DNA of 64,000 nt from Panicum virgatum (GCF_016808335.1 NC_053145.1:30701120-30765119); one strand, 5' to 3'. Shown: positions 1 to 12,750, numbered from the stretch's first letter. Notes: generated by a model from the sequence alone, not told the origin. Translations and numbers: made by a program.

Positions 1-2
1 AG

Positions 3-439
3 GCACCTAGAAGGGGTATTCCTTTTAGACTTTATGTGGCTGCAGAAGACAAAGTTATTGGTGTTGTTTTGACTCAAGAAACCGAACAAAAGGAGCATGT
101 TATCACATATGTTGGCCGACGGCTTATTGATGCGGAAACAAGGTATACATTTATGGAGAAATTATGCTTATCATTATATTATGCTTGTACTAAGTTGAGG
201 CATTATCTTTTATCAAGTACTTGCATAGTTACTTGTCAAACCGATGTTATTAAGCATATGCTACAAAAGCCGATTTTGAGTGGAAGAATCGGAAAATGGG
301 CTTATGCGCTTGTTGAGTATGATTTGGCCTATGAGTCTTTGAGAGCTATTAGAGGCCAAATTGTAGCGGATTTCATTGTTGAACATCGGATTAGTGATGA
401 GCATGATTTGAAAATCGGCTATGTTACTTGCACACCATG
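3..439 (+). pseudogene. Tat-1 pol fragment: C-terminal RT / first RNase H domain (left part of split element)
   Basis: An open frame runs from the window edge to base 439 and encodes the RNase H region that follows reverse transcriptase in Ty3/gypsy pol. Recognisable pieces are RLYVAAEDKVIGVVL, ITYVGRRLIDAETRY, CLSLYYACTKLRHYL and GRIGKWAYALVEYDL, all in the usual order. It ends in the connecting segment before the second RNase H. The frame is cut at 439 by the 5' LTR of Tat-2. It resumes at 27237, where the residues CKLFFDGS open the second RNase H. The gap, counting one 5-bp target duplication, is 26797 bp, and removing it keeps the frame. The rest of gag, protease and RT lies upstream of the window. 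Assignment to the Tat lineage is inferred from the dual RNase H order. Confidence 0.9.
435..439. repeat. Target-site duplication CCATG, left copy (Tat-2 insertion)
   Basis: CCATG lies immediately before the TGTCGGG start of the Tat-2 5' LTR and recurs at 27232-27236 immediately after the CA end of the 3' LTR. This marks a true integration event of about 26.8 kb. Confidence 0.95.
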
Positions 440-607
440 TGTCGGGTATCACAATTAGGGACACCCTAATCGGGGTACTAAGACCGCTTTTAAAAACACA
501 AACACCTGTTAAGGCAACTAAGCCCACGGCCCCCTTCCAATCTAGAAGAAAGGAAACGACTCAATAAAGCCCAGCAGCGGCCCATTCACATCCCCCTCAA
601 ACCCGCG

Positions 608-830
608 GAACGATCTCCGCCTCGCTCGAGGGTCCCTCTCGGGCCCACTGGACAATCTCCGCCTCGCTCGAGGGTAGCGGACCTACCCTCGAGCGGTGAC
701 TCATTATCCGCCTCGCTCGAGGGCTCCCTTCGGGACCCTCGATCACGCACGCACCTCCGCCTCGCTCGAGGGTAGCGGATCTACCCTCGAGCGGTGACTC
801 ATTCTCCACCTCGCTCGAGGCCTTCTCTCA
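608..830 (+). repeat. Iterated palindromic motifs in Tat-2 U3 (5' LTR)
   Basis: CCTCGCTCGAGG occurs about five times, interleaved with CTACCCTCGAGCGGTGACTCAT-type units at spacings near 50 bp. The same block is present in the 3' LTR near 25965-26170. Repeated upstream elements like these commonly act as enhancers in plant LTRs; that role is inferred here. Confidence 0.75.
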
Positions 831-1528
831 GCACAAGGGACAAACGGCCCCGCCGCCCAACCGCTCGCCGTACGAAGGCATTGAAAGCTAGCCACTCTGC
901 CACGGCTCAAAGGACATGCGGCGTCTGGCCACCACTCCCACAGTGGATGTGACCGGGGTCCCATCCGCTGACTTCAGTCACTGCTCCGCCGTCCCAGAGG
1001 CGGTAGCAGCACTGTGGGACATGCGACGCGGGACAAGACGGGTCCGGCACTACTCCCGTTACTATTCTGCCGACACCGACCATCCGGACTCACCTCCCAC
1101 TGGGGAAGGGGTCCGGCGATGTCACGTGTCCTTCCAAGAGGGGCACTCAGCATGCACAAGTGGAGTCCAGGACCGCCGCGCGTCTCCCGGACCTCCTAGT
1201 GTGCACGCCCGCACTCCGACCGGGGGGCCCGGGGCCGCCACGCACCCCGCTGCCGCTGGTGCATGCGGGACTCTAGTCCGCAGGGCCCACCGAACGCCAC
1301 CGCGCCGTATATGGAAGACCACACATCGGCGACGCGCGCCGCCTACAGGGACACTGCAGGACGACCGGCGTGATCCTCGCAAAACCGAGGACGAAATCCA
1401 GGATGACAGCGATGCGCGCCGCCTTCCCACAGTGTACTTCCTACAGTGTCCAACCACTGTACCCCCGCGATTCAGGGGAAAACGACGACTTCCATGCCCC
1501 CACTCATGTGCACCGCCCCTTCTTGTGA

Positions 1529-1538
1529 CTATAAAAGG
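1529..1538 (+). promoter_or_regulatory. TATA box of Tat-2 5' LTR
   Basis: CTATAAAAGG sits in a GC-rich context about 350 bp before the LTR end, and the identical sequence is found in the 3' LTR at 26874-26883. It is a good match to the plant TATA consensus and would drive the genomic RNA of Tat-2. Confidence 0.75.
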
Positions 1539-1886
1539 AGGTGGTGGGCTTCCTTTAGCCGGGTGGTTGGTAGCGGGCTCTCTGGCTTCTGTCTCCCAAG
1601 AGAACTCTCAGCACTACTGAGCACTCATCTCAACCGACTCCACTCCTAGCAGAGACTTGGGAGCTTCCCTCCCTCTCTCGCCTCGCTTGTATCCCCTACT
1701 ACAAGCACTCCGGGTGCAAGATAATACAGTGCCCTCGCACACCCCCTTTGCTGGACGTACGGCCCCGCGGCCGGAACCAGGATAAACCGAGCGTTACTGT
1801 GATTGCCTCTTGCATTATCATCTGGGACGAGGAAACACGCAACATTTACTAATTGGGATCCAGCCCCCCAGGTCGGGACACCGACA

Positions 1887-1906
1887 GTTGGCGCGCCAGG
1901 TAGGGG
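1887..1906 (+). other. Primer-binding region of Tat-2
   Basis: GTTGGCGCGCCAGGTAGGGG follows the CA end of the 5' LTR directly, the position of the tRNA primer-binding site. It is not the initiator-Met motif TGGTATCAGAGC found in the Tekay and SIRE elements of this window. The priming tRNA was not identified here. Confidence 0.75.
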
Positions 1907-1951
1907 AACTGCGTGACTTTTTTCTCTCTTTTTCTCATTTGATCTTCAGGG

Positions 1952-4900
1952 ATGGCGGGCAGATCCAACCCATACCCTATGGGTGTTTCGGATCCGTTCC
2001 CAGCGGGACGCGTGATCTTGTTCGGGAGTCTCGAGTTCAGGGCAACCGGCAACGGTTACCTCATGCAGCTCCTCTCTCCCGGACGCATCCCCATCGCTCC
2101 GACTTCGCCAGCCCGGCGCAACAGGCGCTCGGGTCGGCGTTCGCGACAAGCACGCGCGGAGCGTCGTTGTGCGGCACACCACAGCTCCCCCAAGTGGGTC
2201 GAGGCTGACATGTCGCAACTCAGCATCACAGCCAACGGGGCCACCATTTCGTCATCGCGTGCCTCGGCGTCATCTGCGCCGGCACCATCGCCTACGGCAG
2301 CAGTAGTGCCTCCCAGGGTGGACTCGACTTCGGCGTTGCCCTTCCCCTTCGGGATGCGCAATGCTGCCGCCCTCGCCTCGTCAACCAGCGCTAACTTCAT
2401 CAAGCATGAGGATCTGCCAGGTCATCATCTTCGGTCGAATCGCAGCCTCGTCGCGTCGTCTCCTGACGAATCCTACCCCGAGACGGCAATCCCGATCGCC
2501 GATGACATCGACCTCTTCATGAACAACTTCACGGCCGAGGAGGCCGAGGACTACTCCGGGGTTCGCGACCCCGACGCTCTTCGCTCGTTCCAGCTGGCGA
2601 CGGCTTACTGCCTCACCTGCTCTGAAGACTCCAGCGAGGGGGATTTCGATCCTTCCTGGGAATGCTTCATGGCGGACCTCGCGGACAAGCAGGACGACAA
2701 TGCTCCAGCCAACGACGGGGATGGCGGGGCGGACGTGCGGGCAAAGCAACCGGTGGTCCCGCCTGCAGCCCCTTCCTCGTCAAGTTCAGCGGCGCGACAA
2801 GCTCAACTGGCGCAGCTCAACGAGCTTCAAGCCAAGCTCGACGAGCAGTGTCAACAAACCCAGGAGCTACGCGCCGCACTCGAGCAGCAGCGTACCGTGC
2901 GTGGTGCACACGCCCAGGCGGCGGGACGTGTTGCCCGGGAGCGCATCCTGGCCGACGACAACGTCGACAAATCTCCGTAACTGCAAACGGCCGTCGAAAA
3001 ACTCGTCGCTGCGGCCTATGTACTTCAAGCTATGCCCGAGCCATCGACACCTTCGGGCCGCAACCTGCGCCGCGAGGCACAGGAGCTCATCGAGCAAGCT
3101 GCCGTGCAGCAGGCCGAGAGTTCTGCGTCTCGTATGCGCTCGAAGGCCCCGGAGCAGCGTGATGGGACTGCGCGTCAGGACCGCGAGGTTTCTGTGCACA
3201 CACCCCCAGCGGGGAAGGGCAAGGCAGCCGTAGCGCCCGGTGCGAAGGCGCCCTCGGTGCACGAGCGCGTCGGGAGAGTTCCCGTAAGGGAGCGAATCCG
3301 TGACACTCGCGGGCACGCTGGCGACGGCGACGCCCACAACGTCATCGACGGCAGGAAGTACACCCCTCGACGGGGTGGACGCTTCGACCCTGAGCACGAC
3401 AGGGGTGAGTCACCGGAGCCTCCGGGCACCCGGGTGTTCAGCCGGGAGATTCGAACATCATCTTTTCCCCCGTGCTTTCGACAACCCAACACCCTCGTCA
3501 AGTACTCGGGCGAGACTGATCCTGCAGTCTGGCTCAATGATTACCGCCTAGCGTGCCAGCTAGGCGGCGCGACGGAGGACGCGGTCATCATCCGCAACCT
3601 TCCTCTTCATCTTGCAGACACCACACGAACGTGGCTCGAGCACCTGCCTGCGGATCAGATCCACAATTGGGCCGACTTGGTCCACATCTTCGTGGGCAAT
3701 TTCCAGGGCACGTACGTGTGCCCTGGGAACTCCTGGGATCTCAAAGGGTGTCGTCAGAAGCCCCGCGAGTCCCTGCGTGACTACGTGCGGCGCTTCTCCA
3801 AGCAGTGCACCGAGCTCCCTAGCGTCACCCACGTCGAGGTCATCAACGCTTTCCTCGAGGGTACGACGTGCAGGAACCTGGTGCATGAGCTCGCGAGAAG
3901 CCGACCCGTCAACACCAATGAGTTGTTCGACGCTGCCACCAACTACGCCGCCGGAGAGGAGGCCGTTGATGCCATCTTCGACGACAATTCGAGCAAGCGC
4001 AAGGACGATGCGCCCGCGGAGGGCAGCAACGCCAAGCCCAACGCCCCCGCCAAGAAACAGAAGCGGGGGAGGAAGGGAAAGAAGCCGGTCCCACCGAACC
4101 AGCGTGAGCCGGGGTGGGCAGAGGACTCCGAGGAGTCCTTCGCTGCTGCCCCAGACCGCAAAGGACCTCGAGGCCCCCCTCGAGGTGGTGGTGGCCAATT
4201 CGACGACATGCTCAAGAAGCCGTGCCCTTACCATAAGGGCCCGGTCAACCATACCCTCGAGCAGTGCGAAATGCTCAAGAAGTATTACAACTGCGTCGCG
4301 CATCGCGACGAAGCCAAGAAGAAGGACGCGGGCGACAAAGGTGGAGATGACGAGTTCCCCCCAGTGGAGAACGCCTTCTTCATCTTTGGAGGAGCAACGA
4401 CGAATATGACTTCTCGGCAGCGCAAGCGTGAGCGCCGCGAAGTCTTTTCCGTCACCAAAGCCACGCCATCCTACCTCGATTGGTCGAAGGATACCATCGC
4501 CTTTGGCCGCGAGGACCACCCCGACTACGTCCCGCATCCGGGACGGTATCCGCTCGTTGTCGACCCCATCATCGGTAACACCCGCTTCTCCAAGGTGCTC
4601 ATGGACGGAGGCAGCAGCCTCAACATCATGTACGCCCCCACCTTGGAGCTCATGGGGATCGGACTGGACAAGCTTCGCCCCAGCAAGTCACCATTCCACG
4701 GCATCGCGCCAGGGAAGCGAGTCCAACCCCTTGGCCAGATCGATCTGCCTGTGTGCTTCGGCACAGCAGCCAACTTCCGCAAGGAGGTACTCACTTTCGA
4801 GGTGGTGGGATTTCAAGGGTCCTATCATGCCATCCTTGGTCATCCTTGCTACGCCAAGTTTATGGCCATCCCCAACTACACCTACCTCAAGCTCAAAATG

Positions 4901-6146
4901 CCGGGTCCGAGGGGCGTCATCACCATCGGCTCTTCGTTCGAGCATGCCTACGAGTGCGACATCGAGTGCGTTGAGCGCGCGGAAGCTCAAGCGAAGGACG
5001 AGGCCCTCGTAGCCACTCTCGACAAAATAGCGAGCGAGGCCTTGGACTCCACGCACCGACACGCCGGGAGCTTCGAACCCGCCGAGGGTATCAAGAAGGT
5101 GCCCCTCGACCCGAGCCACTCCGATGACAGGGCGTTGCAGATCAGCGCCACCCTCGACGACAAATAGGAAATGGTGCTCGTCGATTTCCTCCGCGCCAAT
5201 GCAGATATCTTTGCGTGGAGTCCCTCGGACATGCCTGGCATACCGAGGGAGGTCGCCAAGCACTCTCTTGATGTCCGACCCAACTCCAAGCCAGTGAAGC
5301 AGCGCCTAAGACGCTTCGGCGAGCTCAAGCGCCGGGCGATCGGCGAGGAGTTGCAGAAACTTCTGGCGGCCGGATTCATCAAAGAGGTATTCCATCCCGA
5401 GTGGCTAGCTAATCCAGTATTAGTGAAGAAAAAGAGTGGAAACTGGAGGATGTGTGTAGACTACACTAGTTTAAATAAGACATGTCCGAAGGTTCCCTTT
5501 CCTTTGCCACGAATCGATCAGATTGTAGACACTACCACGGGATGCGAACTCTTATCCTTTCTTGATGCTTATTCCGGTTACCACCAAATCAAGATGAAAG
5601 AGTCCGACCAGCTCGCGACTTCTTTTATCACACCCTTCGGCATGTACTGCTACGTCACGATGCCCTTTGGCCTCAGAAACGCCGGAGCCACATACCAGAG
5701 GTGTATGCTCCACGTTTTCGGAGACCATCTAGGGCGCAGCATAGAGGCATACGTCGATGACATCGTTGTGAAATCCAGGAAGGCGGACGACCTGGTTGCT
5801 GATCTCAGGATCGCATTCGATTGCCTATGAGCCAAAGGGGTAAAACTTAACCCCGAGAAGTGTGTGTTCGGGGTGCCTCGAGGCATGCTCTTGGGCTTCA
5901 TCGTCTCCCAGCGGGGCATCGAACCCAACCCTGACAAAGTCTCGGCCATCACTCGGATGGGACCGATCCGAGACCTAAAGGGGGTATAGAGGGTCATGGG
6001 ATGCCTGGCGTCCCTTAGTCGGTTCATCTCGCGTCTCGGCGAGAAAGGCTTACCCCTGTATCGACTCTTGAGGAAAACCGAGCACTTCGCGTGGACCCCC
6101 GAAGCTCAAGAAGCCCTCGAAAGGCTGAAGGCATCGCTCACTCGTG
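1952..6146 (+). pseudogene. Tat-2 gag-protease-RT (interrupted by three stops, a fourth in RT, and the Tekay-1 insertion)
   Basis: One frame runs from ATG 1952 to the Tekay-1 insertion, broken only by stops at 2978-2980 (TAA), 5165-5167 (TAG), 5828-5830 (TGA) and about 5987-5989 (TAG). Gag has a low-complexity N-terminus, a coiled region (about 2800-2920), a Retrotrans_gag-like core (about 3440-3990) and a zinc-binding motif CPYHKGPVNHTLEQC (about 4223-4267). The aspartic protease shows MDGGSS with catalytic GAC at 4604-4606. The RT carries WRMCVDYTSLNK, LDAYSGYHQI and the catalytic YVDD (5750-5761). The remainder of pol resumes in the same frame at 16578. Each stop can be explained by a single C-to-T change (CAA, CAG, CGA or CAG). 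It is non-functional as it stands. Confidence 0.93.
6142..6146. repeat. Target-site duplication TCGTG, left copy (Tekay-1 insertion)
   Basis: TCGTG before the TGTAACACCC start of Tekay-1 is repeated at 16573-16577 after its TTACA end. With one copy removed, the Tat-2 codons read straight through (SLTR then APILTPPT). Confidence 0.95.
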
Positions 6147-8766
6147 TGTAACACCCGGTTTATAAAAGAACATAAACCGAGCAATCATATACGTGCCAGG
6201 ATCAAGTCACACGTATATACAACAGAATGAACAGTATATCATAGCACATATCACGTAAAAAGATATAATAAAGCGAATACGAATGTTATTTATTACATTA
6301 ATGACAAAAATGTCTGATACAGCGGAAGCGAAGTACAAATACGAATAAAGCTCTCCGAAGCTGAGCAGGGCGCCACAGGGACGTCGACTGGGAGACGAAC
6401 ACCTAGAAGTCCTCGTAGTCCTAGAAGCGCTGGACGAACTCCCTCGTGTCGGCAGGAACTGAGCAGCAGTAGCGTAGCCAAGAGGAAAAAGTAGAGAAGA
6501 GGCAAGAGTGAGTACACAACTTGTACTCAACAAGTATAACACAAACTATGAGGCTCTAAGGTTGGCTGACTCAACTGCATTAGCTTTTAATCTTGGCAAA
6601 ATTTTATTAAAACTATTTACTACAAGTTGATGAATTACCATTAACCCGGTTACATAGTAATTAGTCAAATTTAATCATGATACTACTGAGAACCAAACCA
6701 AACCAAACCAAGGTAACCCCGAGAAGCACCTCCCTCGTCGGAAGGAGATAACTCCACTAATCAAAAGGAGGATCTGGGCCGCTCATAACCGTGAGCACGG
6801 CTAGTATACCAGTTTTACACTCTGCAGAGGTTGCACATCTTTACCCACAAGTCGTGAGCTACGCCAGTTGTTCATCACACTCCCTTAGGTGAGATGGCCA
6901 GCGACTCACTACGAGGCCTTTATAAAGAATCTCGTTGGTAGGGAGTAACCGCGAGGGTGGATCAGCGACTATGGAGCAGGTCTAGTGGGCGTCAAGACAC
7001 GAAGCACAGACGAGGCCACTCAGCACGAGGGCCATAGAAGCTTACCACCCCTGCCCCGCAGGTAAGTTACTCCAAACCAAAAAGATCTAATTATTACGCC
7101 AAGTCTATCCCATTCTAGCCTTGTGGTAGCGCTGTTGTCCCAGGTTGTCGCTCTATGAACCGGTCCTTATGGAGAGTGGCCAACCAAGCACTAAGCACCG
7201 TGTTGGCCCCCTAAACCATGTTTCTACAAAAACCATATTTTAACGAGACGTGAGCCACTCAAGCACGAAGCACAGAGGGCCACTCTCAGAATTAAGTTCA
7301 AGTAAACCATTAATCAAATTAATTAAAAAGGACCAGAGTATGTTATAGCGCAGCAACCTAGCACAACTAACCAAAATGCAAACCAAAGGTATATATAAAG
7401 GATATAAAGTGGCTAGGAAGTCCTTATAGGCATACAGTATTAAAATGCAGTATGAAAATGTATTTAAAGGTGATGGGTTGTTCATGTTACACTTGCCTTC
7501 CTCGTACTGCTCTGGCTACTGCTCAAACTGCTCGGAAGACGGCTGCTCCGGGTACTGGTACTGGGGCTCCTCAGATGGATCAACGTCTACTCACGAACAC
7601 ATGGCCAAAACAATGCACGATAATAAGCATACAAGCAAACAATAACAAAAAGCTAAGAAACAGTACCTCAATACATAAAAACAGCGCACTAAACTACTCT
7701 AATACTGTTCTATGCGTTACAACGATCGCGTGGATATAAAGAACGCTAAAAACGGAGCTAAAACGCATTTTCTAGGCTAAAAACAAGTTCTAGGGGCTTA
7801 TTTGTAAGAAAACTGAAGTTCCAGGGGGTTTTCTGCTAAAACCGAGGGCCTGGACGTAAATAAACATTAATTCCAGGGTCTAACTTGCAAAAAGGACAGG
7901 TCTGGACCGCGGGTTCAAATTCTAGGAAGCTCAGGGTCTAAAATGTAAAAGTAAGGGCAGATCTGGAATTACTTTTCACCAGAGATGGACTGCGGGTTGA
8001 AACTCGGAAAGCTAAGGGGCGCTTTAGCAAAACTTACGCGCGCTGACCGGTACTTGATTTCTTTGACCTCGGCTCGATCAGATTTCCACCGTTCGATCCC
8101 GATCTAGCGGCTCAGAGAGCAGGGCGAGCGTGGGGTCAGGGACGCACAGCCGCCGGCGACCAAACCTTCGGCGGCGCAGCTCCGGCTCGCCGGAGTTGGG
8201 CAAAGTCGGCCGCTCGGGACGGGTTTGGCTCGGTTTTTTTTGGTCGAGGGGCGAGCGCGAGAAGAGGCGAACTTGTTCGTGGCATTTAGGAGGTACGCAG
8301 GGGCACTGGCAGGGCGCGTAGCTGTGCAGGGCGGCGCTGGCGGCCGCGATTCGCCGGCGTGGCCGAAATCGGCCACTCGGCTGGAGTTTCCGGCTCGGGT
8401 CTACCTGGGGTATGCTCGCAGCACACTGGATGTTCCTACGGATGCGGGTCGGGGCGTGGTTCGGGGCTACAGGGGTGGGTTTGGGCTGGGGTTTTGGGTT
8501 CCTTTCCTTTTCTATTTCTTTTTCTCTTCTATTTCTAATTCAAACAAAGTTTGAATTCAAATTCACATTTGAATTCAACCCACACTCAAATAAAAGTATG
8601 CACCAGCATGAATGCAACAACAAAAAAATTAAACCTATGGTAAATTTTAATTACTTAAGGAACAAAAATTAGATTAAATGCCAACTAAACCCAATAAACC
8701 TTAGAAATTTAAATAAAGCCAATTAAATTTATTATTAAATGCTGAGATTTAAATTAGGGTGTTACA
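6147..8766 (-). repeat. Tekay-1 3' LTR (left copy)
   Basis: It begins TGTAACACCCGG and ends GGGTGTTACA, a terminal inverted pair. It is nearly identical to 13952-16572. For the minus-strand element this is the downstream LTR. A GC-rich tract at 8100-8500 gives spurious open frames on both strands. Confidence 0.95.
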
Positions 8767-8782
8767 TACCCTACCCCCTTAA
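8767..8782 (-). other. Polypurine tract of Tekay-1
   Basis: On the minus strand AAGGGGGTAGGGTA directly precedes the downstream LTR, the expected position for plus-strand DNA priming. Confidence 0.8.
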
Positions 8783-8802
8783 AGAAATCTTGTCCCCGAG
8801 AT

Positions 8803-11800
8803 TTAGCTGGGTTGGCTAGCAAAGAGATCTGGATATGTCTTCATCAGCTCATCTTCTCGCTCCCATGTAGCCTCAGCTTCACTGTGATGACTCCACTGAA
8901 CTCTGCACATCTTGATGCGCTTGTTCCGAGTAACCCTCTCTGATGTCTCCAAAATCTTCACCGGATGCTCAGTATAAGTCAGGTCTTCCTGCACATCCAC
9001 TCCATCCAGTGGTGCCTGCTCCTCGGGTACTCGCAAACACCTCTTCAACTGAGATATATGGAAGACATCATGAACTCCCGAGAGGCTGAGAGGTAACTCC
9101 AGGCGATAAGCAACTTCGCCTTTCCGCTCTAGCACCTTGAATGGCCCCACATACCGAGGTGCTAACTTCCCTTTGACATTAAATCTGCGGATTCCTCTCA
9201 TCGGAGACACCTTCAGATACACATAATCACCAACACTGAAAGTCAGGTCCCTCCGTTTACCATCTGCGTAGCTCTTCTGTCTGCTCTGTGCAATCCTCAG
9301 ATTTTCTCGCACAGCCTGAACCATCTGCTCTGCATCATCTATGATCTCAGGGCCAAAGAGCTGCTTTTCACCAATCTGATCCCAATAGAGAGGAGTCCTG
9401 CACTTTCTGCCATACAATGCCTCGAAGGGAGACTTCTTCAGACTGGCCTGATAGCTGTTGTTATATGAGAACTCAGCATATGACAGGCACTTATCCCAAC
9501 TAGTACCGTACTGAATGGCACAAGCTCTCAGCATATCTTCCAACACTTGGTTGGTTCTCTCTGTCTGCCCATCTGTCTGAGGGTGATAAGCCGTACTAAA
9601 GCGCAGCTTCGTATCCAACGAATCATGGAGCTGCTCCCAGAACCGAGAAGTGAACTGAGACCCTCTGTCAGATATGATCTTCTTGGGCACACCATGCAAG
9701 CAGACAATCCGAGAGATGTACAACTCTGCAAGTCTAGCACCGGAGTAAGTAGTGTTCACTGGAATGAAGTGAGCAACTTTCGTCAGTCGATCCACTACTA
9801 CCCAAATGGAGTTGTACCCTTTCTGAGTACGAGGCAATCCAACAATGAAGTCCATAGTGATTTCCTCCCATTTCCACTCTGGAATCTTCAAAGGCTGTAA
9901 CAGACCTGCTGGCCTCTGATGCTCAGCCTTGACACGCTGACAGGTGTCACAAATAGCCACGTACTCTGCCACTGAACGCTTCATCCCATACCACCAGAAA
10001 CGTTCCTTCAGATCATAGTACATCTTCGTGCTGCCCGGATGAATAGAGTATGCTGTATCGTGGGCCTCACTCAGAATCAACTTCCGGAGATCCTTCACAT
10101 CTGGAACACAGATCCGGTTCTTGTACCACAAGGTACCCTGATCATCCTCTCTGAAATGTGGGGCCTTGCCCTTCTTGAGCAACTCACGAATCTCCTGCAG
10201 CTTCTCATCATCCTTCTGATGCTGCCTGATCTCTGCCTCTAGAGTCGGTACTGCCTCAAACGCTGCACTGGAGGTATGATGCAAGAAGCCCAGACTCAAC
10301 TGCTCGAACTCCTCACATAACTCTGGAGGCATCTGGAAAGCCACGGCCATGTTGACATAGCTTCTTCTGCTCAGAGCATCTGCTACAACATTGGCCTTGC
10401 CCGGATGATAGTGAATCTCCAGATCATAATCCTTGACCAACTCTACCCATCTTCTCTGCCGCATGTTCAACTCATTCTGCGTGAAAATGTACTTGAGGCT
10501 CTTGTGATCAGTGTAGATATCACACCGCTGCCCATACAAGTAATGCCTCCAAATCTTCAGAGCATGCACAACTGCAGCTAACTCAAGATCATGAGTGGGA
10601 TAGTTCAGCTCATGCCGACGTAACTGCCGTGAAGCATAAGCAATCACTCTGCCCTCCTGCATCAGAACACACCCAAGACCATCCTTCGAAGCATCACAAT
10701 ACACCGTGAACCTCTTCGTCTGGTCTGGCAGAGTCAGGACTGGCGCCGTAGTCAACCTCTTCTTCAGCTCATCAAAGGCTCTCTGACGCTCATCAGTCCA
10801 TACGAAAGCCACATTTTTCTCTAGCAAGGAAGTCAAAGGCTTCGCGATCTTGGAGAAATTCTCAATGAACCTCCGATAATATCCAGCTAAGCCCAAGAAA
10901 GACCTGACTTCCTTTACTGTCTGCGGTGTCTCCCACTCGAGCACATCCTTCACCTTGCTCGGATCAACAGCAATGCCTCCCTGAGAGATAACATGACCGA
11001 GGAATGGAACCTCGTCAATCCAGAACTCGCACTTGCTGAACTTGGCATACAACTGATGCTCCCTCAATCTCTGCAATACGAGTCTCAGATGCTCCTCATG
11101 CTCTTCTTCTGTCTTGGAGAAGATCAGAATATCATCAATGAAAATCACCACAAAGACATCCAGATAATCCATGAAGACCATGTTCATCAGATGCATGAAG
11201 TAAGCCGGGGCATTAGTCAAGCCGAAGGACATGACCGTATACTCATATAGCCCGTACTTGCAGGTGAATGCCGTCTTTGGAATATCCCCAGGACGGATCC
11301 TCAGCTGAAAATAACCCGAACGAAGATCAATCTTCGAGAATATACGAGCACCTCGAAGCAGATCGAAGAGATCCTCAATACGGGGCAGCGGATGCTTGTT
11401 CTTGATAGTGACTGCATTCAGCTCCCGATAATCAACACACATTCTCTTCGAGCCATCCTTCTTATCTACCAGCAATAATGGAAAAGCCCAAGGAGAGAAG
11501 CTGCGACGGATATAGCCCTTGGCTAGCAACTCATCAATAGTCTTCTTAACTTCTTCATGCTCTATAGGTGCCATACGGTAGGGCCGCTTTGCAATAGGAG
11601 CTGTGCCAGGCAAGAGATCAATACAAAACTCAATGGCGCGTTCAGGCGGCATACCTGGCAGATCATCCGGAAAGACATCCGGGAATTCAGACACCACGCG
11701 AATACCGTCCGTGGGTCTAGCCTCCATCTGATGAAGAAATCCAGAAGGCTCTGAAGCACTGACTGTCACCTCTTGGCCATCAGATGCCGATAAGTGAACT

Positions 11801-12750
11801 GTCCTCTGAGCACAATCAATACGGACTCCCCATCTGGTAAGGGTCTCCATGCCCAAGATCACATCTATCCCCGAGGAGTCAATAACTATCAAGCCAGTGC
11901 GGAACTCTACCCCCTTTATGACAATACTAACTCTGGAGCATATAGAACATGTACGAATCTGTCCCCCAGGTGAGGTAACTACCATAGCTGTCCTCATACA
12001 AGAAACCGGTATACCATGCTGCTCGGCAAATGACTTGGAAATGAAAGAATGGGTAGCACCGGTATCGAAAAGCACTGTAGCGGGGTGAGAGTTGACCATG
12101 AACGTACCAATAACCACGTTAGGAGCCTCGGCCGCTGACTCGGCCGTCACGTGGTTCACCCGGGCCTGTGCTGGCGCCCTAGGCTGAGCTGGGCGCCCCT
12201 GCTGTCCCGCTTGCGCCTTCCGGGGGCAAGTGTTGGCGTAGTGCCCCGGCTGGCCGCAGTGATAGCAGACGCGTGCAAGTGTCGAAGCCTGCTGTCCGGT
12301 AGGAGCCGCCGGACGTGGAGCCTGCGGTGCTGGCGGAGCTGGTGGAGCACGAGCCGGAGGTGCCGGTAACCTCTGGCCCTGCCCTGCCTGCTGCTGCTGT
12401 CGAGGCAGGTACTGCTGCGGTGGCCTCTGCTGGTACTGCTGAGGAGGCCGGTACTGAGGCTGGTACTGCTGGGGCTGCTGGAGTCGAGGGCGAGTGTTGC
12501 TGCCGGAAGCAACGGGGACAATCTTCCTCTTCTTGTCCTCCATCTCCAGGTGCTTGCGCTCAGTGTTGAGTGCGCTGTCAACCAGATGGTTGAAGTCGTC
12601 GAAGCGGAGGTTGAGCAGCGCGTACTGGAGGTAGTCCTCAAGACCCTCCATGAAGTGCTCCTGCTTCTTGCGGTCATCCGCAACATCGGCAGGGGCGTAG
12701 CGAGCAAGCTGCAGAAAGCGATCACGATACTCCGTGACCGACATAGTCCC
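8803..12750 (-). CDS. Tekay-1 gag (C-terminal exon) - pol polyprotein
   Basis: A single open frame of about 1315 codons begins after a spliceable intron at 12751-12860. Domains in order: gag core continuing from exon 1 ([22 protein letters not shown]); a Gln/Pro-rich linker; a CCHC knuckle [14 protein letters not shown] near residue 166; aspartic protease [11 protein letters not shown] near 232; RT with [15 protein letters not shown] and FIDDILIFS near 540; RNase H ([35 protein letters not shown]); integrase with an HHCC finger, then [15 protein letters not shown] and GQTERTN as the DDE residues; and a C-terminal chromodomain containing WEREDEL. The chromodomain is known to steer insertion toward heterochromatin. 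I saw no internal stop or frameshift, so this part could be active. The stop lies at 8803-8805. Confidence 0.95.
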   Translation of the reverse strand, partial: GTMSVTEYRDRFLQLARYAPADVADDRKKQEHFMEGLEDYLQYALLNLRFDDFNHLVDSALNTERKHLEMEDKKRKIVPVASGSNTRPRLQQPQQYQPQYRPPQQYQQRPPQQYLPRQQQQAGQGQRLPAPPARAPPAPPAPQAPRPAAPTGQQASTLARVCYHCGQPGHYANTCPRKAQAGQQGRPAQPRAPAQARVNHVTAESAAEAPNVVIGTFMVNSHPATVLFDTGATHSFISKSFAEQHGIPVSCMRTAMVVTSPGGQIRTCSICSRVSIVIKGVEFRTGLIVIDSSGIDVILGMETLTRWGVRIDCAQRTVHLSASDGQEVTVSASEPSGFLHQMEARPTDGIRVVSEFPDVFPDDLPGMPPERAIEFCIDLLPGTAPIAKRPYRMAPIEHEEVKKTIDELLAKGYIRRSFSPWAFPLLLVDKKDGSKRMCVDYRELNAVTIKNKHPLPRIEDLFDLLRGARIFSKIDLRSGYFQLRIRPGDIPKTAFTCKYGLYEYTVMSFGLTNAPAYFMHLMNMVFMDYLDVFVVIFIDDILIFSKTEEEHEEHLRLVLQRLREHQLYAKFSKCEFWIDEVPFLGHVISQGGIAVDPSKVKDVLEWETPQTVKEVRSFLGLAGYYRRFIENFSKIAKPLTSLLEKNVAFVWTDERQRAFDELKKRLTTAPVLTLPDQTKRFTVYCDASKDGLGCVLMQEGRVIAYASRQLRRHELNYPTHDLELAAVVHALKIWRHYLYGQRCDIYTDHKSLKYIFTQNELNMRQRRWVELVKDYDLEIHYHPGKANVVADALSRRSYVNMAVAFQMPPELCEEFEQLSLGFLHHTSSAAFEAVPTLEAEIRQHQKDDEKLQEIRELLKKGKAPHFREDDQGTLWYKNRICVPDVKDLRKLILSEAHDTAYSIHPGSTKMYYDLKERFWWYGMKRSVAEYVAICDTCQRVKAEHQRPAGLLQPLKIPEWKWEEITMDFIVGLPRTQKGYNSIWVVVDRLTKVAHFIPVNTTYSGARLAELYISRIVCLHGVPKKIISDRGSQFTSRFWEQLHDSLDTKLRFSTAYHPQTDGQTERTNQVLEDMLRACAIQYGTSWDKCLSYAEFSYNNSYQASLKKSPFEALYGRKCRTPLYWDQIGEKQLFGPEIIDDAEQMVQAVRENLRIAQSRQKSYADGKRRDLTFSVGDYVYLKVSPMRGIRRFNVKGKLAPRYVGPFKVLERKGEVAYRLELPLSLSGVHDVFHISQLKRCLRVPEEQAPLDGVDVQEDLTYTEHPVKILETSERVTRNKRIKMCRVQWSHHSEAEATWEREDELMKTYPDLFASQPS

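Larger units (their letters stand above)
440..1886 (+). repeat. Tat-2 5' LTR
   Basis: It starts TGTCGGGTATCAC and ends GGGACACCGACA, and matches 25787-27231 over its whole length (1447 versus 1445 bp). The U3 part holds five copies of the self-complementary motif CCTCGCTCGAGG between about 610 and 830. A TATA box (CTATAAAAGG) lies at 1529-1538. The transcription start should lie about 30 bp further on, and the R/U5 part ends at the primer-binding region. Open frames inside the LTR are not genes. Confidence 0.95.

Noticed and set aside
597..1620. Several open frames on both strands inside the Tat-2 LTR (and the matching set at 25943-26994)
   Set aside because: They lie within a long terminal repeat, overlap its promoter, differ between the two LTR copies and show no domain. 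GC-rich sequence opens all frames.
3560..4537. 325-codon minus-strand frame opposite Tat-2 gag/protease
   Set aside because: Shadow of a GC-rich coding strand that carries clear gag and protease domains.
8104..8554. Paired open frames in the Tekay-1 LTR, repeated at 15883-16360
   Set aside because: Both lie in LTR sequence. Repetition follows from the LTR pair and does not indicate a duplicated gene.
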